From Diploscapter coronatus (Eukaryota; Nematoda; Chromadorea; Rhabditida; Rhabditidae): a DNA stretch of 64,000 bases. Numbering within the stretch: the stretch's first letter is position 1; the number at the start of each line of letters is the position of its first letter. The stretch covers positions 70,827,201-70,891,200 of the forward strand of contig OZ038422.1 in assembly GCA_964036155.1 (NCBI GenBank). The letters run 5' to 3'. The notes beneath the pieces were generated by a model, which was not told where the DNA came from, did no database searches, and saw nothing but the letters and a program-made list of their open reading frames with translations. The translations under genes and the position numbers were made by a program. Shown piece after piece: positions 1-12,255 of the stretch.

Positions 1-3000
1 GACTTCCATAGAGTCTGCCTCCACGTAGACACGCACTATCTGCTCCGTTCCCGAGGGTCTACAAGCCAAATAAAATATAGAAGTTTTCTTCGAGATATTG
101 TCTTTGAAATGTGATTTCAGTCACTTCTAATTGAAGACAATTTTAAAATCACAGAGAAAATGGCAATCGAAAAACCTTCGGGTTTTATATGTAAGGTTTC
201 ATACGAATTCGAGAGGATAGGCAGCAATTTTGAGGACTATTTTGCTAAAACAATTCCCTTTTTTAACTGACCTGACAAAGCATCTGGCCTGATGGGCAGC
301 CTGTTTTCCGACGATTTCATCCATTTTGCTCTGCAGCTGCTTCGGCTCGACGAGTCTATCTTCACGATGCTCCTCCGTCTGGAATACTTCGCGATCCGTC
401 ACCTGCAACTTTCTCAATTTCATTTCTTTTCCGTCATATAGCTCTGCCATCGAATATTAGAAAAATGTATGTGTATGTTCTTGTTAGAGAAACATCTTAG
501 GCCTTACAAGAATCCAGAATTTGCAAGATATGCGAAATAGCATATGGAAAGGTCAAATCAAATATTTTTCTTTCTCATATGTTCTAATGACGATAGTTCA
601 AAGTATAAAGTTATCTTTCTGACTCACAGGCACTTTCCACTGCATGTTTGGAAGGTCGATGTAGAGCTGCTGAGCCCAATCCTGTGTAGTCCAGTTGTAG
701 TGCTTGAGAATGGCCTCCACAGCCAACAGATCGGACATCGCATCGCCAACTGTTTCGTTGATCAGAAGCCGGAATAGATGAAGACGGCGGATCGAGGAAT
801 TCGACGAAGTCAGCTGGCTTCTGGAAACAGACAAGCAGTGATTTTTATATTCACTTTTAGAACAGAAGTTGAGATTTGGAAAATAGAAAAATCGAAAGTT
901 GTAATTCGTCAAACTTCCGAGTCAAACTTTTCTGAAAATCGCTCTGCAATTGAAAAAAGATATTCTTCGACCTCTATCACATCATCAAAGTCTTAAATTT
1001 CAAAATTCAGTTTTTTCCGAGAGCAAAATGACTTACTTCTTGAAGAGTTTGGTGACATTAGGACTGAAATAGACGGTTCCATGTCCGTTAGCCTCGAAGT
1101 AGATGCCGATGTCGAAGAGCTTGGCCCGTTCGTGCAGATGCTTGATGCCCGTTTTCACACACGCCACGTTGTGCGAGCCCTAAAAGTTAAATTAAGAAAC
1201 TGAGAAGTGAGTTCTTCTGTCTTTCTATAAGTGTGCATTGACTTCTGACAGAATATGTTCTGCGTTCTTGAAAAGCATATCCGCTAAAGTTTGAAAATTA
1301 TGCGATTTTTCTTGACAATAATACCAATTGAAAATTACACGATAATTCCAAAATCTCCACTTTTGTGTAGATTACTCCCCATCATTTTCTAAATCATTCG
1401 GAAATAGACATACCAGGAGTTGTTGGAGGAATTTGGTGGATGCCCCATTCGCATAGGCAGTCTGCACGACGCCGATCTCGGGCGACTGGTCGAGTCCGCT
1501 CTGCTGCAGCTCGTCCACTAGGAACTTCGCCAACAGAGCTGCGATTTTGTCTCCGTCCAGCAGACGAATCGAACCGTCCTGCGAGACGCTGAAAAATTAC
1601 AAATGAAAATGATTATAAACGCACTGGATGATTCTATTTGTTGTGACTTCGAACAATCTAAATGTGAGAGAATTTTTGAAGATCGAAAAATTCAAATCGG
1701 CAATAGAAAATTTCATATTTTGATCGACTGTCATTCAAAATTGCGAGATTCCAAACTAATTTCGCGAAGAAGAGAAATGACCAACTCGAAGTAGATGAGT
1801 CTGTCGGCGTCTCCATCGAAGCTGGCACATCTCTGCCCGACTGCGTTTGCCAGACCGCGCGGAGACGTAGCCTGGATCTTCACGTAGTCTGCACCACACT
1901 GCAAACATTCAGTATTCTCTTATTGAATTTCCTTTCAAAATCAATAATCTCACATTCTCATTGAGTTTGTCTTCTTGTCCGCTGCCGTCATTGACAATCT
2001 TGGCGTTCCACACCTCGTCTCCCCTGTTGATCACGTCCATCAGCTCGCGCAGCTTCCACGCACCGACTCCATTCGCACAGTCCACATGAACGAGTGGAGA
2101 AAAAGCAGGGTTTGTCGAGTCGGGAATCATCTGAAAATAAATCCACAATTCAGTAGATTGACAGTTGATTCTCTTTCAAAAATTTACAAAACAAATCTCA
2201 TCAAGATCGTGAGTTCCTATGTGGGAAATTCTCTCGTTTTATTGCTATTTTCTTGATTTCTGCATGCAAATTTCGAAGATTTTACTCGCATACCCGATAG
2301 AGGGACCTGAAAGCGTGTCCGATTCGCTCATAGTAGCCGTTGACTTTTGTAGGGCCGAACTGTGGGTCGTTCTTGCAGCGAATGATGTAGTGGAGCATGG
2401 GGGTGGTGAGCAGACCGAAGTTCCTGGCAGGCACTTTGACGAGCTCTGCCCCGGCAACGGCTGCAGCTGCCAGATACGGACTCGAGATGCGTGTGTCGTA
2501 GCCCACGTACAGACCAATGTTGTCTTTGGTCTGCAAACAAGACATGAATTATCCTTCAGCAAATTATGTAATGTATTGAAATGTTTTAAATGGAAAGGAT
2601 TTTTATTTATAGTGATGTTACTCACTTTTTCTCTGACAATTATCTACATTGCAAACTGAGAAATGCATGACTTTCGTTTCGATAGACTCCTTTATTTATT
2701 TTCTGTCTTTACTATTTGCTTTGAGTCGTGTACGTTCAAGAATTTCTTGTCTGGCTTACCATGTTGCGGAGTTCCCGGAATTTGTGGAGTTCCTTCTGGA
2801 AGTCTTTATCGCTGAGTGCGACGAGCCTGCCGAGTCTCTCCTCGTCCTCAGGAGGAACCATCTCGCCCATCGGTCCGATCACCTTCACTCCGTTGTCAGC
2901 CTCCTTGTTGTGCGACGCTGTGATCATCACTCCGTAAACACGGTCCATTTCCCTGAAAGTATAGCATTGGATTTTAAGAATTCTCTGCATGATTTTGCTC

Positions 3001-3430
3001 AAACAAAAATTAATCTAGGATTTCTGATTCATGAAATTCTTAATCCCGAAATGGACGAAATTTAAATCCTGACTCAAAAACTTTTGAATTAATTCTGGAT
3101 AAAACTTCGAAGGTTCTGGGCTATCATTCAAATTTATAGTCGTACTTTTCAAGATCACAATTTTGTTGTTTCACTTTTTTTTCTTCGAAGTCCTTAATCT
3201 ACCGTCTTCTTTTCTTCTCACCTAGACTTGAGTGCAGCGAAGACACCCGTCCTGAAAACGACGTAGGTGAGTTGCCGCGCATTGGTGCGGAATCCCGCAG
3301 TACCGTAAGTGATCGAGAAGTCGTCAGCCTTGGGATTCTCCTGCCCTCCATAGTCCAGGTTGGAGGTTTTTGTGAAGCGATGCAGATAGGGCAAGGAGTC
3401 CTCTTGCAGGTGGGCGGCAGGCACAGTCAT
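1..3430 (-). CDS. pgm-3: Phosphoacetylglucosamine mutase (AGM1/PGM3 family), 3' end cut off
   Basis: Interconverts N-acetylglucosamine-6-phosphate and -1-phosphate in cytosolic UDP-GlcNAc synthesis. Exons read on the minus strand are about 3430-3222, 2952-2760, 2530-2294, 2130-1954, 1898-1786, 1588-1414, 1179-1037, 820-628, 441-272 and 58 to beyond position 1, all in phase. Family landmarks in order: YGTAGFR near residue 44; the phosphoserine loop ITASHN followed by DNGVK; the sugar-binding region [13 protein letters not shown]; the metal/substrate motif DGDADR at an exon end; [16 protein letters not shown]; and the C-terminal phosphate-binding PSGTE. The familiar ASHNP loop here reads [12 protein letters not shown], so the proline after the catalytic serine loop is replaced by lysine. 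About 30 C-terminal residues lie outside the window. The ATG at 3430 follows an acceptor-like CTTTCAG about 20 nt upstream. The symbol follows C. elegans usage for this family. Confidence 0.93.
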
Positions 3431-4806
3431 TCAGATGGAGAATTGAGATCTGAAAGTTAGGAAACTAGTCAAAATAAGGAGAATATTTTTCATAAAACTC
3501 CTGTCGAAGTGGGAATTTTCCACATGATTAGTACGTTTCTAAAGGGAATTGATAAAGAGCTGAGTGACCAAAATAGATGGAAACAAGACAGAAGTGGAGT
3601 CCAGAGTCTAAATGCTGGCTGATAAGAAATAATTGGAATAGTTATGCTTCCATCCGCTAAACAAGGGAGCTAGAGAACGAATGAGATTTTGGAGGATTAT
3701 TTGGGGTTGAGATGTGTAATGAGATCCAGGAAATAAGAAATCAAAGAAAGACACCCAAAGAGGTAGATCAAGAAAAGCTTTTTTCTTCCGTCAAAATGAA
3801 CAAGTCAGCGAGAAATCACGACTCTGGGAATTGATTCCGAACAAGAACAAACACAATTGAATCAGGAAAGATGAGAAATTTGTTGAGAATCCCAAAAAAT
3901 TACGGAAAATAAAAGAGAAAACCGACGGCAAAATTCCAAAGTTTGAAAGTGAAAAAGTTACGCCGGAAACAAGTGTTCATTGCCGATAGACACTCGGCGT
4001 TCTGCATTTATCGTTTCGTTCGCATTTTTTTTGTTTTTCCTATTTTCGAGGTAATTATCGCAATTTTGGCTAATTATGCTAATTTTCAGATGTTAACTGG
4101 CCAGTAGAAGAGTGAATTTTGTGTTCAGCAGAGCGGCAAATATCTTCCTGCTCAGCGACCATTCATTTCATCTGTCTCTTCGTCTGTTAACTGCAGGGAA
4201 AAACCAATTATGGTGAGCGAGGTTTTTTCTCAAAAATTCGACTAATTATTTTCTGAAAGATACACCCTAATATCTCAAAAACAATAAACGTTCTGAAAAT
4301 TTATGTATTCGGCATCTTTCTTCGCGTCTTTCTCCGAGGAAAAGGGCACAAATGTGGCTTTTGAATATTCGAGCAGGTGTTTTCTGGTGCAGTAACTAGG
4401 CTCTTCCTCTTCCCTCTGCAATTCAGCCGTAAATTCCTGTTTATGCATTTCCTTGCACGACAACAGATGTCACAATTGGCACGAATGACATGTGGTTGCA
4501 GTGCAAATCATAACTTTCTTGAGTTGTACCAGGCCTTAGGAAGTTCTCTTTCTCATCCTAAAGCAGTTTTCTGGATTTCTCCTTTCCATTATGAATTTCC
4601 ACGATAGTCCACGTCAGCTACTTTTTCCTTCTAATTGTGTAAATAATGGGTTATCGAAAGAAAAAGCAGAACAGGTTTCACATGAATTCTTTCTCTGACC
4701 GTACTATTTTCATAATTTGAAAAGTGCAAATATTTTGGAATTTAGTGAATTAGTGTTATTTATGTTTAGAAATCCAAGTCCATTTTATGATTCATTCATT
4801 TTTCAG
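3431..4806. promoter_or_regulatory. Shared intergenic region between divergent pgm-3 and sqv-6
   Basis: This 1.4 kb stretch separates two divergently transcribed glycosylation genes and must hold both promoters. No credible coding exon was found. The small open frames here lack splice context and family similarity. An acceptor-like TTTTTCAG lies directly before the sqv-6 ATG, so its transcript start is probably upstream as an outron. Confidence 0.5.
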
Positions 4807-7800
4807 ATGCCGTGTACGTTCGGTCGGACGTTCCTGCTTCTAGCAGGCACGACCTCTTTCTTCTTTCTCAACATCTACCTCATCTTCACCTACATCCAAA
4901 TGCAGCACCATGCCACTTTCCAAGAGAAACCTGTTCAGCAGCCTATTATGCAAGAGGTTATCTTTTCTTCAGAATAATAATTTGAAAACAGAATTGATGA
5001 TTTCCCCCATTTTTCGAGTGACTAGAAGGCAAAACCTCAGAATTTTGCAAATCGATTCTCCATTTTATCGAAGATATCAATTGCAGCCTGAAGTGAAGCT
5101 CTGCAACCCGACTGATTCGCTGGCTCAAAGTGCTCTGAAGAGAGCGAAAGTTGAAAGCTGCAAAGCTAGGGTAATTTTCTTTATATTTTTGAAAAAAAAA
5201 TCTTTTCTTCATTCAGATTCGCGAAGCAGCCTGTCAATTGGAAGAGGGCACTTTCCACGATGTCTTTCCTGAAAGCAACTGCTCAAACCATGGTTCGTCT
5301 ATATTATTATTCCCAAGAGTGCCTTTTTTCATTTACAGACCATCTCCTAGTGAATCTGCGAGTGGGCTGCTTTGCAGACTCTGTCAACAGCAGAACTCTG
5401 TCTGGGTTCACTTATCAACTCAAAGAGGACAATTCGCATGAGCGATGCAGGAATCTCTGCTACAAAACTGGACATCTGTATTACGGTATGTCTTATTTCG
5501 ATTTTGTATATGTGAAAATGAGGAGTGAATGTTGATGTTTATTGTGAACAATGAACTAAAGTATCTCTCTTTTCTCCTAATTCATGAAATAGCCCAAATG
5601 AATTAGAACTTTCTGCTAGTGGAGAGAATAGAGACATTTCCTCCTTGAAAAGAATAGCTGCATTTATTTTCGTTACTGTTTCTTCTTTTCCGTAATTTGA
5701 TATTTCAGTTCATTTACTTACAATATTTATTTGAAATATTTTAAGGAAATTAATATTGTTTCATTCAATCAGTTTCCATCTTACATTTGCAGGCCTAGAA
5801 TACAAGCAAGAATGTTTCTGCGGTGATTCCATCAATGCAGTGCCCACCTTGCCAGACACGAACTGCACCACGTATTCCTGTCCTGGAAATCCGCAGCAGT
5901 TCTGTGGAGGATACAATGCCATCGAAGTATTCAGGACTGGGCTCAAAGGTTTGATTTTTCTTTAAAAGGAAATGAAAATGTTAAGCTGCGAGTACTTATG
6001 AGTGAGACACAAGTATTTGCAGTCAAAACGCTATATTTCAGAGAAGTACACTTGGCCAAAGGCGAAATACGTGCACAGAAATGAATCGACTCCAAATGGT
6101 CCGGTCAAGATATTCTTCCTGCTGCAACTAAATGGAAGGAATGATAGACAGGTTGGCAAAATTTAAAAAATTATCCTCAATCTTATATTCCTTTCATCTT
6201 GCTTCTTCATCTAATGATAAAATCATTAATTAACGAAAACGATATTTTCAGGTGAAAAGAATGCTGCGAAACATCTATTCTCCCAACCACATCTACTACA
6301 TTCACGTGGACAAGAGGCAGAAATACATGCAGTATCGTATGTGTTCAAAGGATGATTCTTATCTTTCGATATTCCTTTCCAGAAATGCGAAAAGTTGCTG
6401 CTCAACTTCCCAACGTGTTCATGGCTCCATTCGCTCACAGCACAATTTGGGGAGGAGCTTCTCTGCTCACTATGGTTCAAGGTGATTTTTGTAGTTTTTT
6501 TTTCGAACAATTAAAAAGCACGTTGGTTCCGAAAAATGATATTTATAATTTCCCTTTCATCGGACTTTACAAAATGGCCAATTAAATGCAGTCACTCAGT
6601 GTTATCTTTCAGAAGCCATGCGAGATGCCCTGTCTCGAGACGACATCGGCAGCTGGGACTACTTCATCAATCTGTCCGAGAGCGATTTCTCCGTCATGCC
6701 ACTCAGTGAGTTGGAGGATCAGCTCAAGAGGTTTTAATATGCTTTCATCTTTTTTCTAATCTGTTGGTTCTCAGCAACATGGGCAAGTCATTTCTCGCGA
6801 GCCACGGCTATAATGTAGGCAATTTCGTGAAGAAGCAGGGATTTGACTTCGTGTTTGTCGAATGCGAAGAGCACATGTGGAGAATTGGAAAGAGGTAAGA
6901 GGTTTTGGAAATGTAATTGGAACACGATATTTTGTAAATGAGAGTAAAAATGAATGAAGCCAAGGAGACTATTTTATCAGGTATAGAAATTATTCTGATT
7001 CTCTGAGGTTTCTATTTCCAGACCTGAATTCCCCGCGAATTTGCGCATCGACGGAGGCAGTGATTGGCTGGTGCTGCATCGCGATCTGGTCGAGTATTCC
7101 CTGTCCTCCGATGAGCTGCCCGCAAAACTTAGGAAGCTCTTTGAGTCCATAATTCTTCCCGTCGAAAGCTTCTATCACACGGTATGCTAATTCATCCACT
7201 TTTTCTTTTAGAATTTGTCGCCAATTTGAAAATTTCTAGCAATTTTGAGGTGACGAGATGACGAGGCCTATAATTAGGAATAGGCGAGGGGGAGAAAGTA
7301 AAGCGAAATAGCATGGGAAAAGAGAGGTCTTATAATCTCGTCATCTCGTCATTTCTAAGTTGTAAAAATCTTCTGATCACAGACTTTTCTTTTCAAGATT
7401 GCTCTTATCATTTATCTTCATTTATCTTATTGCACCTTGTTCTTTTGCTCTCTCTCTCTTTTCTTCTAATTTACACCTCGAAATTTTATGCCTCGGTGTA
7501 AGTATTTATTTCAATGAAGCTGATAATAAGTCCGTTTCCATTTCCAGTTGGCCTACAATTCGCACTTCTGCCATCGAGTTCTGACAGGCAATTTGCGTAT
7601 GACGAACTGGATGCGGAAGCAGGGCTGCAGGTGCGAGAAGCTCAAGAAGATCGTCGACTGGTGCGGCTGCTCCCCACTCGTCATTAGGAAGGACACTACC
7701 ACCAAATTCACTAAACAGGTCGGTAAATTATTCTTATTTTTATCTTTGCACCCAAAATCTTTGGACAATTCTTGACTGAAATGTCGTTTCTATGTGGAAA

Positions 7801-9884
7801 TTGATCATTTTCCTCACGTTAAGCTTCTAGCGATTTAAAGCAATGATTTTCGTCCCAATCTATTTATGGTTTGTTGATTTCAGAAGGCCCACGAAAGACC
7901 ATTTTATTTTGCGCGGAAATTCGAGAGTCTGATTGACATCGACGCGATCGCGAAGGCTGAGGAGCAGTCAATGGGGGAGGGAAAGGAATTGGAAAAACTC
8001 AAATCGCATCCCTCGTACAATTCTGCATTTGTCAATGTGTTCAGCAAGGAAACAGACGGAGAAGGTTATTGTATTGTTTATTTTTTCTTTTTCTTGACAG
8101 AAATTGAAAGAAATGGGATTTTTGTAAAATTTGAAATCGAAATTATTTTCCATCTCAGATTCTCGAGAGACTTATGCTCAATGGTGGATAATGAGGAAAA
8201 TTTCCAGTGTTGAAGAATTACATTCATCTTTTCTAGCTTGAACATTTAGCAGGGTTGTAATAATCACTGATGCTTTGTGGTTAAAATACGCGATGAGCAA
8301 GGTCTGTAATTTGAGATATTCGTAGGAGAAATGCAGAAAGAAGGACAAACAACAAGATTTGAGGGATTTATAGATCTTCCTTACAAAAATGTTATTGCAG
8401 ATGAAAATGTGCAGAAATTGGTCAAATCGCTGCTTTCCATCGGCAAACTGGATCAGTTCAAATCTGCGTCGATCGAATCGGTGGATTTGTATAAATCGGA
8501 TTCTACTGCCACTCCTCAACTCGTCTTCAGTTTGCAGGTTATTTTCCCTTCTGATTCTGAAATATTCCATTCTTTCAGAATTCTCCCTCTGACGTCGTTC
8601 AACTTCTCGTGGATCACATTGACATCTCTTCCAAAATCGACTCTCCAATCATTAATGGGTATAAGTTGGAAGTAAGTTAGCAGAATGTTAATTTCTTCTC
8701 AAATTTATCTTCGAATGATGGAAACACTCTTCACTCTTTTAATCTGTAAGCTTTAAGTCATTACGACACGATGCTTTGAAGAAATGTAGTGGAAGAGATT
8801 GAAAATTTCTTAAGCGTCGTGTGTTTGACGCCTTGCTGCCTTTGATATTTCTTCTAAATCCTCACCCTCTGTATCAATTCATCAGAATACAGTTCTCAAA
8901 ATTTCAGTCAGCAGCGTTCGGAATGAGTATCGATCACAAAGAGGAGATCTTCCGCGATCATCTAGGATATTCTAATGCGGTATCTCGTTCAACCTTACAT
9001 TTATTGACACTTTTCTGGTCTATCATTTTTGTCAGCGTACCTTTTCCCGCCAATCACATTTTTGGGAAGGGCTTTGAGAGAGATCAAATGAGGGGAAAGG
9101 CACACTGCCATAGCTTTTTTTTTTAAATTGAATTAACACAAATGTAGTAACTTGTTATTTACGTTTTACAAGAAAAAAGACTCGTCACACGAGATCTAAA
9201 ATTAAATGTTCCAATTTTATTTTGCAGAAATCAACGGGCACAATCCGCCTGAAATGGCATCGAGTGCCCGATTTGCCGACTTCTGTGGATTCGAATTGGA
9301 CGAGTCCCCAGTCGAGTGTCAGCTGGAGGAATGCAAAGGGAGAGGAGAAGGCCACGCAGCAGATCAAACCATACAATTCCATCTGGGAAACACAGTTCAC
9401 TGATGTGAGTTTTTTAATCGGTTTTATTTTAACTAGTGACGAGGCAAAATTTCTTATTACGATGCCAAATTTCATGAAATCCAATGTTATTTCTTCTTTG
9501 CTTATTTCCTGTCTTGATATTTATTTGGAGATTTCTTGAGCTCACAAAGTACGACTTTCAGCTGGACCTAACCACTCTGAGTTTGAAAGATGCATCCGAT
9601 TTTGGCATTTGGACTGTGGTCGCTCTGGGCGAAGGCAAAGAAGAGCTTGCAACTGTGCAATTTCCCGTCTTTCCCAATGGTTTGTTTATTTGCTCGTTTA
9701 CAGAATAGTAGATTTTACTTAGTTTTCGAATGATCATTCTTCAGAAGTGAACGAACTGCACGATGATTTGACTGACAAATTCTATAAGATCGCAGATTTG
9801 TGCATCGGAATCGAGGCCTGCCTGCAAGCCAAATGGTCCACTTTCTTCCCCGATCTGAAGTCGGACATTTCTCAGCTCAAATAA
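4807..9884 (+). CDS. sqv-6: Protein O-xylosyltransferase (SQV-6 type)
   Basis: Type II Golgi membrane enzyme that transfers xylose to serine of proteoglycan core proteins, the first step of chondroitin and heparan sulfate synthesis. Nineteen exons: 4807-4956, 5087-5170, 5217-5292, 5339-5485, 5793-5948, 6042-6151, 6252-6336, 6383-6481, 6613-6730, 6775-6894, 7022-7181, 7548-7718, 7884-8064, 8401-8537, 8579-8671, 8908-8979, 9228-9404, 9562-9679, 9745-9884. They sum to 797 aa, close to the family's usual 800 or more. Visible parts: a short cytosolic N-terminus and a membrane anchor (residues about 9-30); a cysteine-rich WSC domain (GCFADS...RCRNLC...CFCGDS...[11 protein letters not shown], about residues 110-195); the Core-2/I-branching-type catalytic domain ([44 protein letters not shown]); and the C-terminal xylosyltransferase domain. 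The ATG directly follows TTTTTCAG, suggesting trans-splicing. Confidence 0.95.
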
Positions 9885-10609
9885 GTCGGTATTCTTAGTC
9901 AATCAGAGTTATTTATTCTCCTTGCTACTGCTCAAAATTACAAGATTTTATCAGGTAGAATTGCTTTAATTTTTTACTTCCCCTTCAATTTTATTGATTT
10001 TTTTTCTAAAGAATGATTCTCAGATGAATTTTGAATGGAACAAATTTCTATATTGCATTTTTTCCACAATTCCCAAAGCCTCTTTTATCCCAAATCTATT
10101 TATCAATTGTTGTGATATGATAAGATTGTGATAGTTACTTAATTACCATCGAACTCGAGCCATAATTGTGATAATCCTGAGCAGCTGATTACTTGTACTT
10201 GTATGTATATTTTGACCGGTTTTTACTTAATTTTACCATCGACATAATTCCCAATTTTTGACCATACAAATTGCATAATTTGACAGTTCCTACTTATTAT
10301 TCCCAGATACGGTAGTTTTATCCTCGTGATTTCAGCATTTCGACCACTTTATACGGGAGATGATTTTATCGCAATAATAAAGTTTCAATTTTATTTTAAT
10401 TTCACCTCTTTAAATAATAGCTGTTTGATTCAGCTTCAGCCTATTTTCATGTGGTTTTCTATTAGTTGTTCTGGTTTACACATTGTCATGTCACAGAATA
10501 ATTCTAATTTTCTTTCCTCGAGTACAAAAGAGAAGATGATAAAAATTGTTCTGTGATATGATATTTTTCCGTCCCTTAAACACTTCATTTCTCAGATCTT
10601 CAAATTGGA
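9885..10609. other. Spacer between sqv-6 and the ADO gene
   Basis: A+T-rich 3' untranslated and intergenic sequence. AATAAA at about 10376 could serve sqv-6 polyadenylation. An acceptor-like TTTCTCAG ends at about 10594, 16 nt before the next ATG. No coding exon was seen. Confidence 0.45.
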
Positions 10610-11924
10610 ATGATGCCAGCGATCGACCGTCCAGAACTGCGCGGTCTGCTCAAAACGATGTCTTCCTGGGCAAAGAGACTCGATCGCAAATCGCCTGACA
10701 AAACTGCGCTAATCGAGTTCGCCTCTCTCGTCTCACAAATCAACGCTAACAATCTAGGTTATTTTTTAAATTTAAACAATTTTTTAAAGTCTTTGTAACA
10801 ATGAAAGAAGAATTTCCACGCTAAAATTATGAACGAAGATTTTTGTATTTCGTCCCAAGGTCAGAGCTGTACGGAATATTCCGTTCCACATTTCGCATTC
10901 TGAAAATGCCATTCCGTACAGCTCTGCTCAAGACGAATAACGTCTTGTGCATTTGAAATGTTTAGTTTTTGTATCGACGGGATTTTTTTTATCGACTATT
11001 TATCAGCTATTCAAAAATTCTCTCCAGAATTTGCTGAAGCCCTCAACAATCAGCCTCTCTTCTCGTTGCGTCGTCATCTCGCCCCACTGCTGTATGCAGA
11101 CGTGTACAGAGACAATCGCATCGACACCGGAATCTTCGGGTTTCGTCGTGAGGGAGCAGCCATTCCTCTTCACAATCACCCGCAAATGAGTGGATTTCTC
11201 AGGGTTATCAGAGGAAGTATCAAGGTAACCATCAAATTAGACTCCTTGCAAAGGAAGTCGGTTTCTTTATTTTGCAGATAGCTTCATTCTCCTTTGTCGA
11301 CCAGTCAGCATCAATTCAACATCCAAGCACTCCAGTCAGATTTGAAGGGGAGAAAATTCTCACGCCAGAAGATTTCGCTGTATTTCTTGATCCTGTTCAA
11401 GGTTGGTATCTTCTTAAGAATATGTAAAATGAAACGATATTATTCTTCTGAATTCAAAGTAGATTTATAAGAGGATTTTTTTAATCTAAAGTGTTTATTC
11501 ATTTCCCTTATTGAAAGATGAAGTTATCATAGTGGAATGAATGGTCTTTTGAAAACGCGAAAAAATAACTTGTGAATAATAGGAATGCATTTTCAGATAA
11601 TTTTCATTCCGTAACAGCGCTGGAAGACGGGAGTTTCTTCTTCGACGCGCTCGTGCCCGGCTATCTCGACAATGAATGCAAATACTTCCAGCCGCACAAA
11701 TCGGTTCAGGTGAGCAAATAAGATAGTTTTTATCTTGTAGAAATGAACGTCCATTTTTCAACTCGATATTTTACAATTAAAAATGAAGTCATTTTTAGGA
11801 TCTATCAGTTGGCGAAGTGATCCAATTGACCGAGATCACCTACTCCGATTACTGCTGCGACAGATTCTATTACGTTCCCATTTTGTCGCTCGAAAATGAA
11901 GAGCCCGATAGAGGAGATTTTTGA
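10610..11924 (+). CDS. PCO/ADO-family thiol dioxygenase (cysteamine/N-terminal cysteine dioxygenase)
   Basis: Non-haem iron cupin enzyme. Family members oxidise cysteamine or N-terminal cysteine of proteins with O2. Exons 10610-10757, 11028-11224, 11278-11401, 11597-11709 and 11799-11924 sum to 235 aa. A helical N-terminus of about 60 residues is followed by the cupin core: FGFRREGAAIPLHNHPQMSGFLRVIRG in two halves (the two histidines of PLHNHP are the expected iron ligands), then DNFHSVTAL (third histidine) and FFDALVPGY, then a C-terminal YYVPI segment. An ATG at 10613 in the same frame would remove only one residue. The gene lies 725 bp downstream of sqv-6 on the same strand. Intron 1 holds a perfect small hairpin element. 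The substrate cannot be decided from sequence. Confidence 0.9.
10862..10926. repeat. 65-bp hairpin element with 16-bp perfect arms
   Basis: CAGAGCTGTACGGAAT at 10862-10877 is exactly inverted at 10911-10926. It lies in intron 1 of the ADO gene. The arm resembles the CAGGGCTGTAACGGAAT ends of the 95-bp elements at 18152 and 27170, so it is probably a diverged member of the same MITE-like family. Confidence 0.7.
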
Positions 11925-12255
11925 ATCAAAACTGAGGTTCTATGAATTTTATAATCTATAGTAAAACTGATAGGTCGAATTTATCATTTTTGCTTCTCTT
12001 ACATGTTTCATTTACGGGTATCTATGAAAGGCCTGATTAGATATGTGCTTATTTATTTCTCGCATTTGTCATATTTCGTGGTCGTCGTTTTTTATGTGAT
12101 GATTTTGTGCAATTTTCGAGTTGTATCGAAGTAAAATTAAATTCTCATAAGCTCTTCATAGTTAAATCCATAATCGTGGTTTTTAACCCGGAAATTTATC
12201 TCGGAGATTTTTCTTAGATCGTCAATCATGCCTTGTTTTCAGCATCAGAATCAAA
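11925..12255. other. Spacer between ADO and TDRD3 genes
   Basis: About 330 bp of A+T-rich untranslated and intergenic sequence. TTGTTTTCAG ends about 13 nt before the TDRD3 ATG and looks like a trans-splice acceptor. No gene was seen. Confidence 0.45.
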
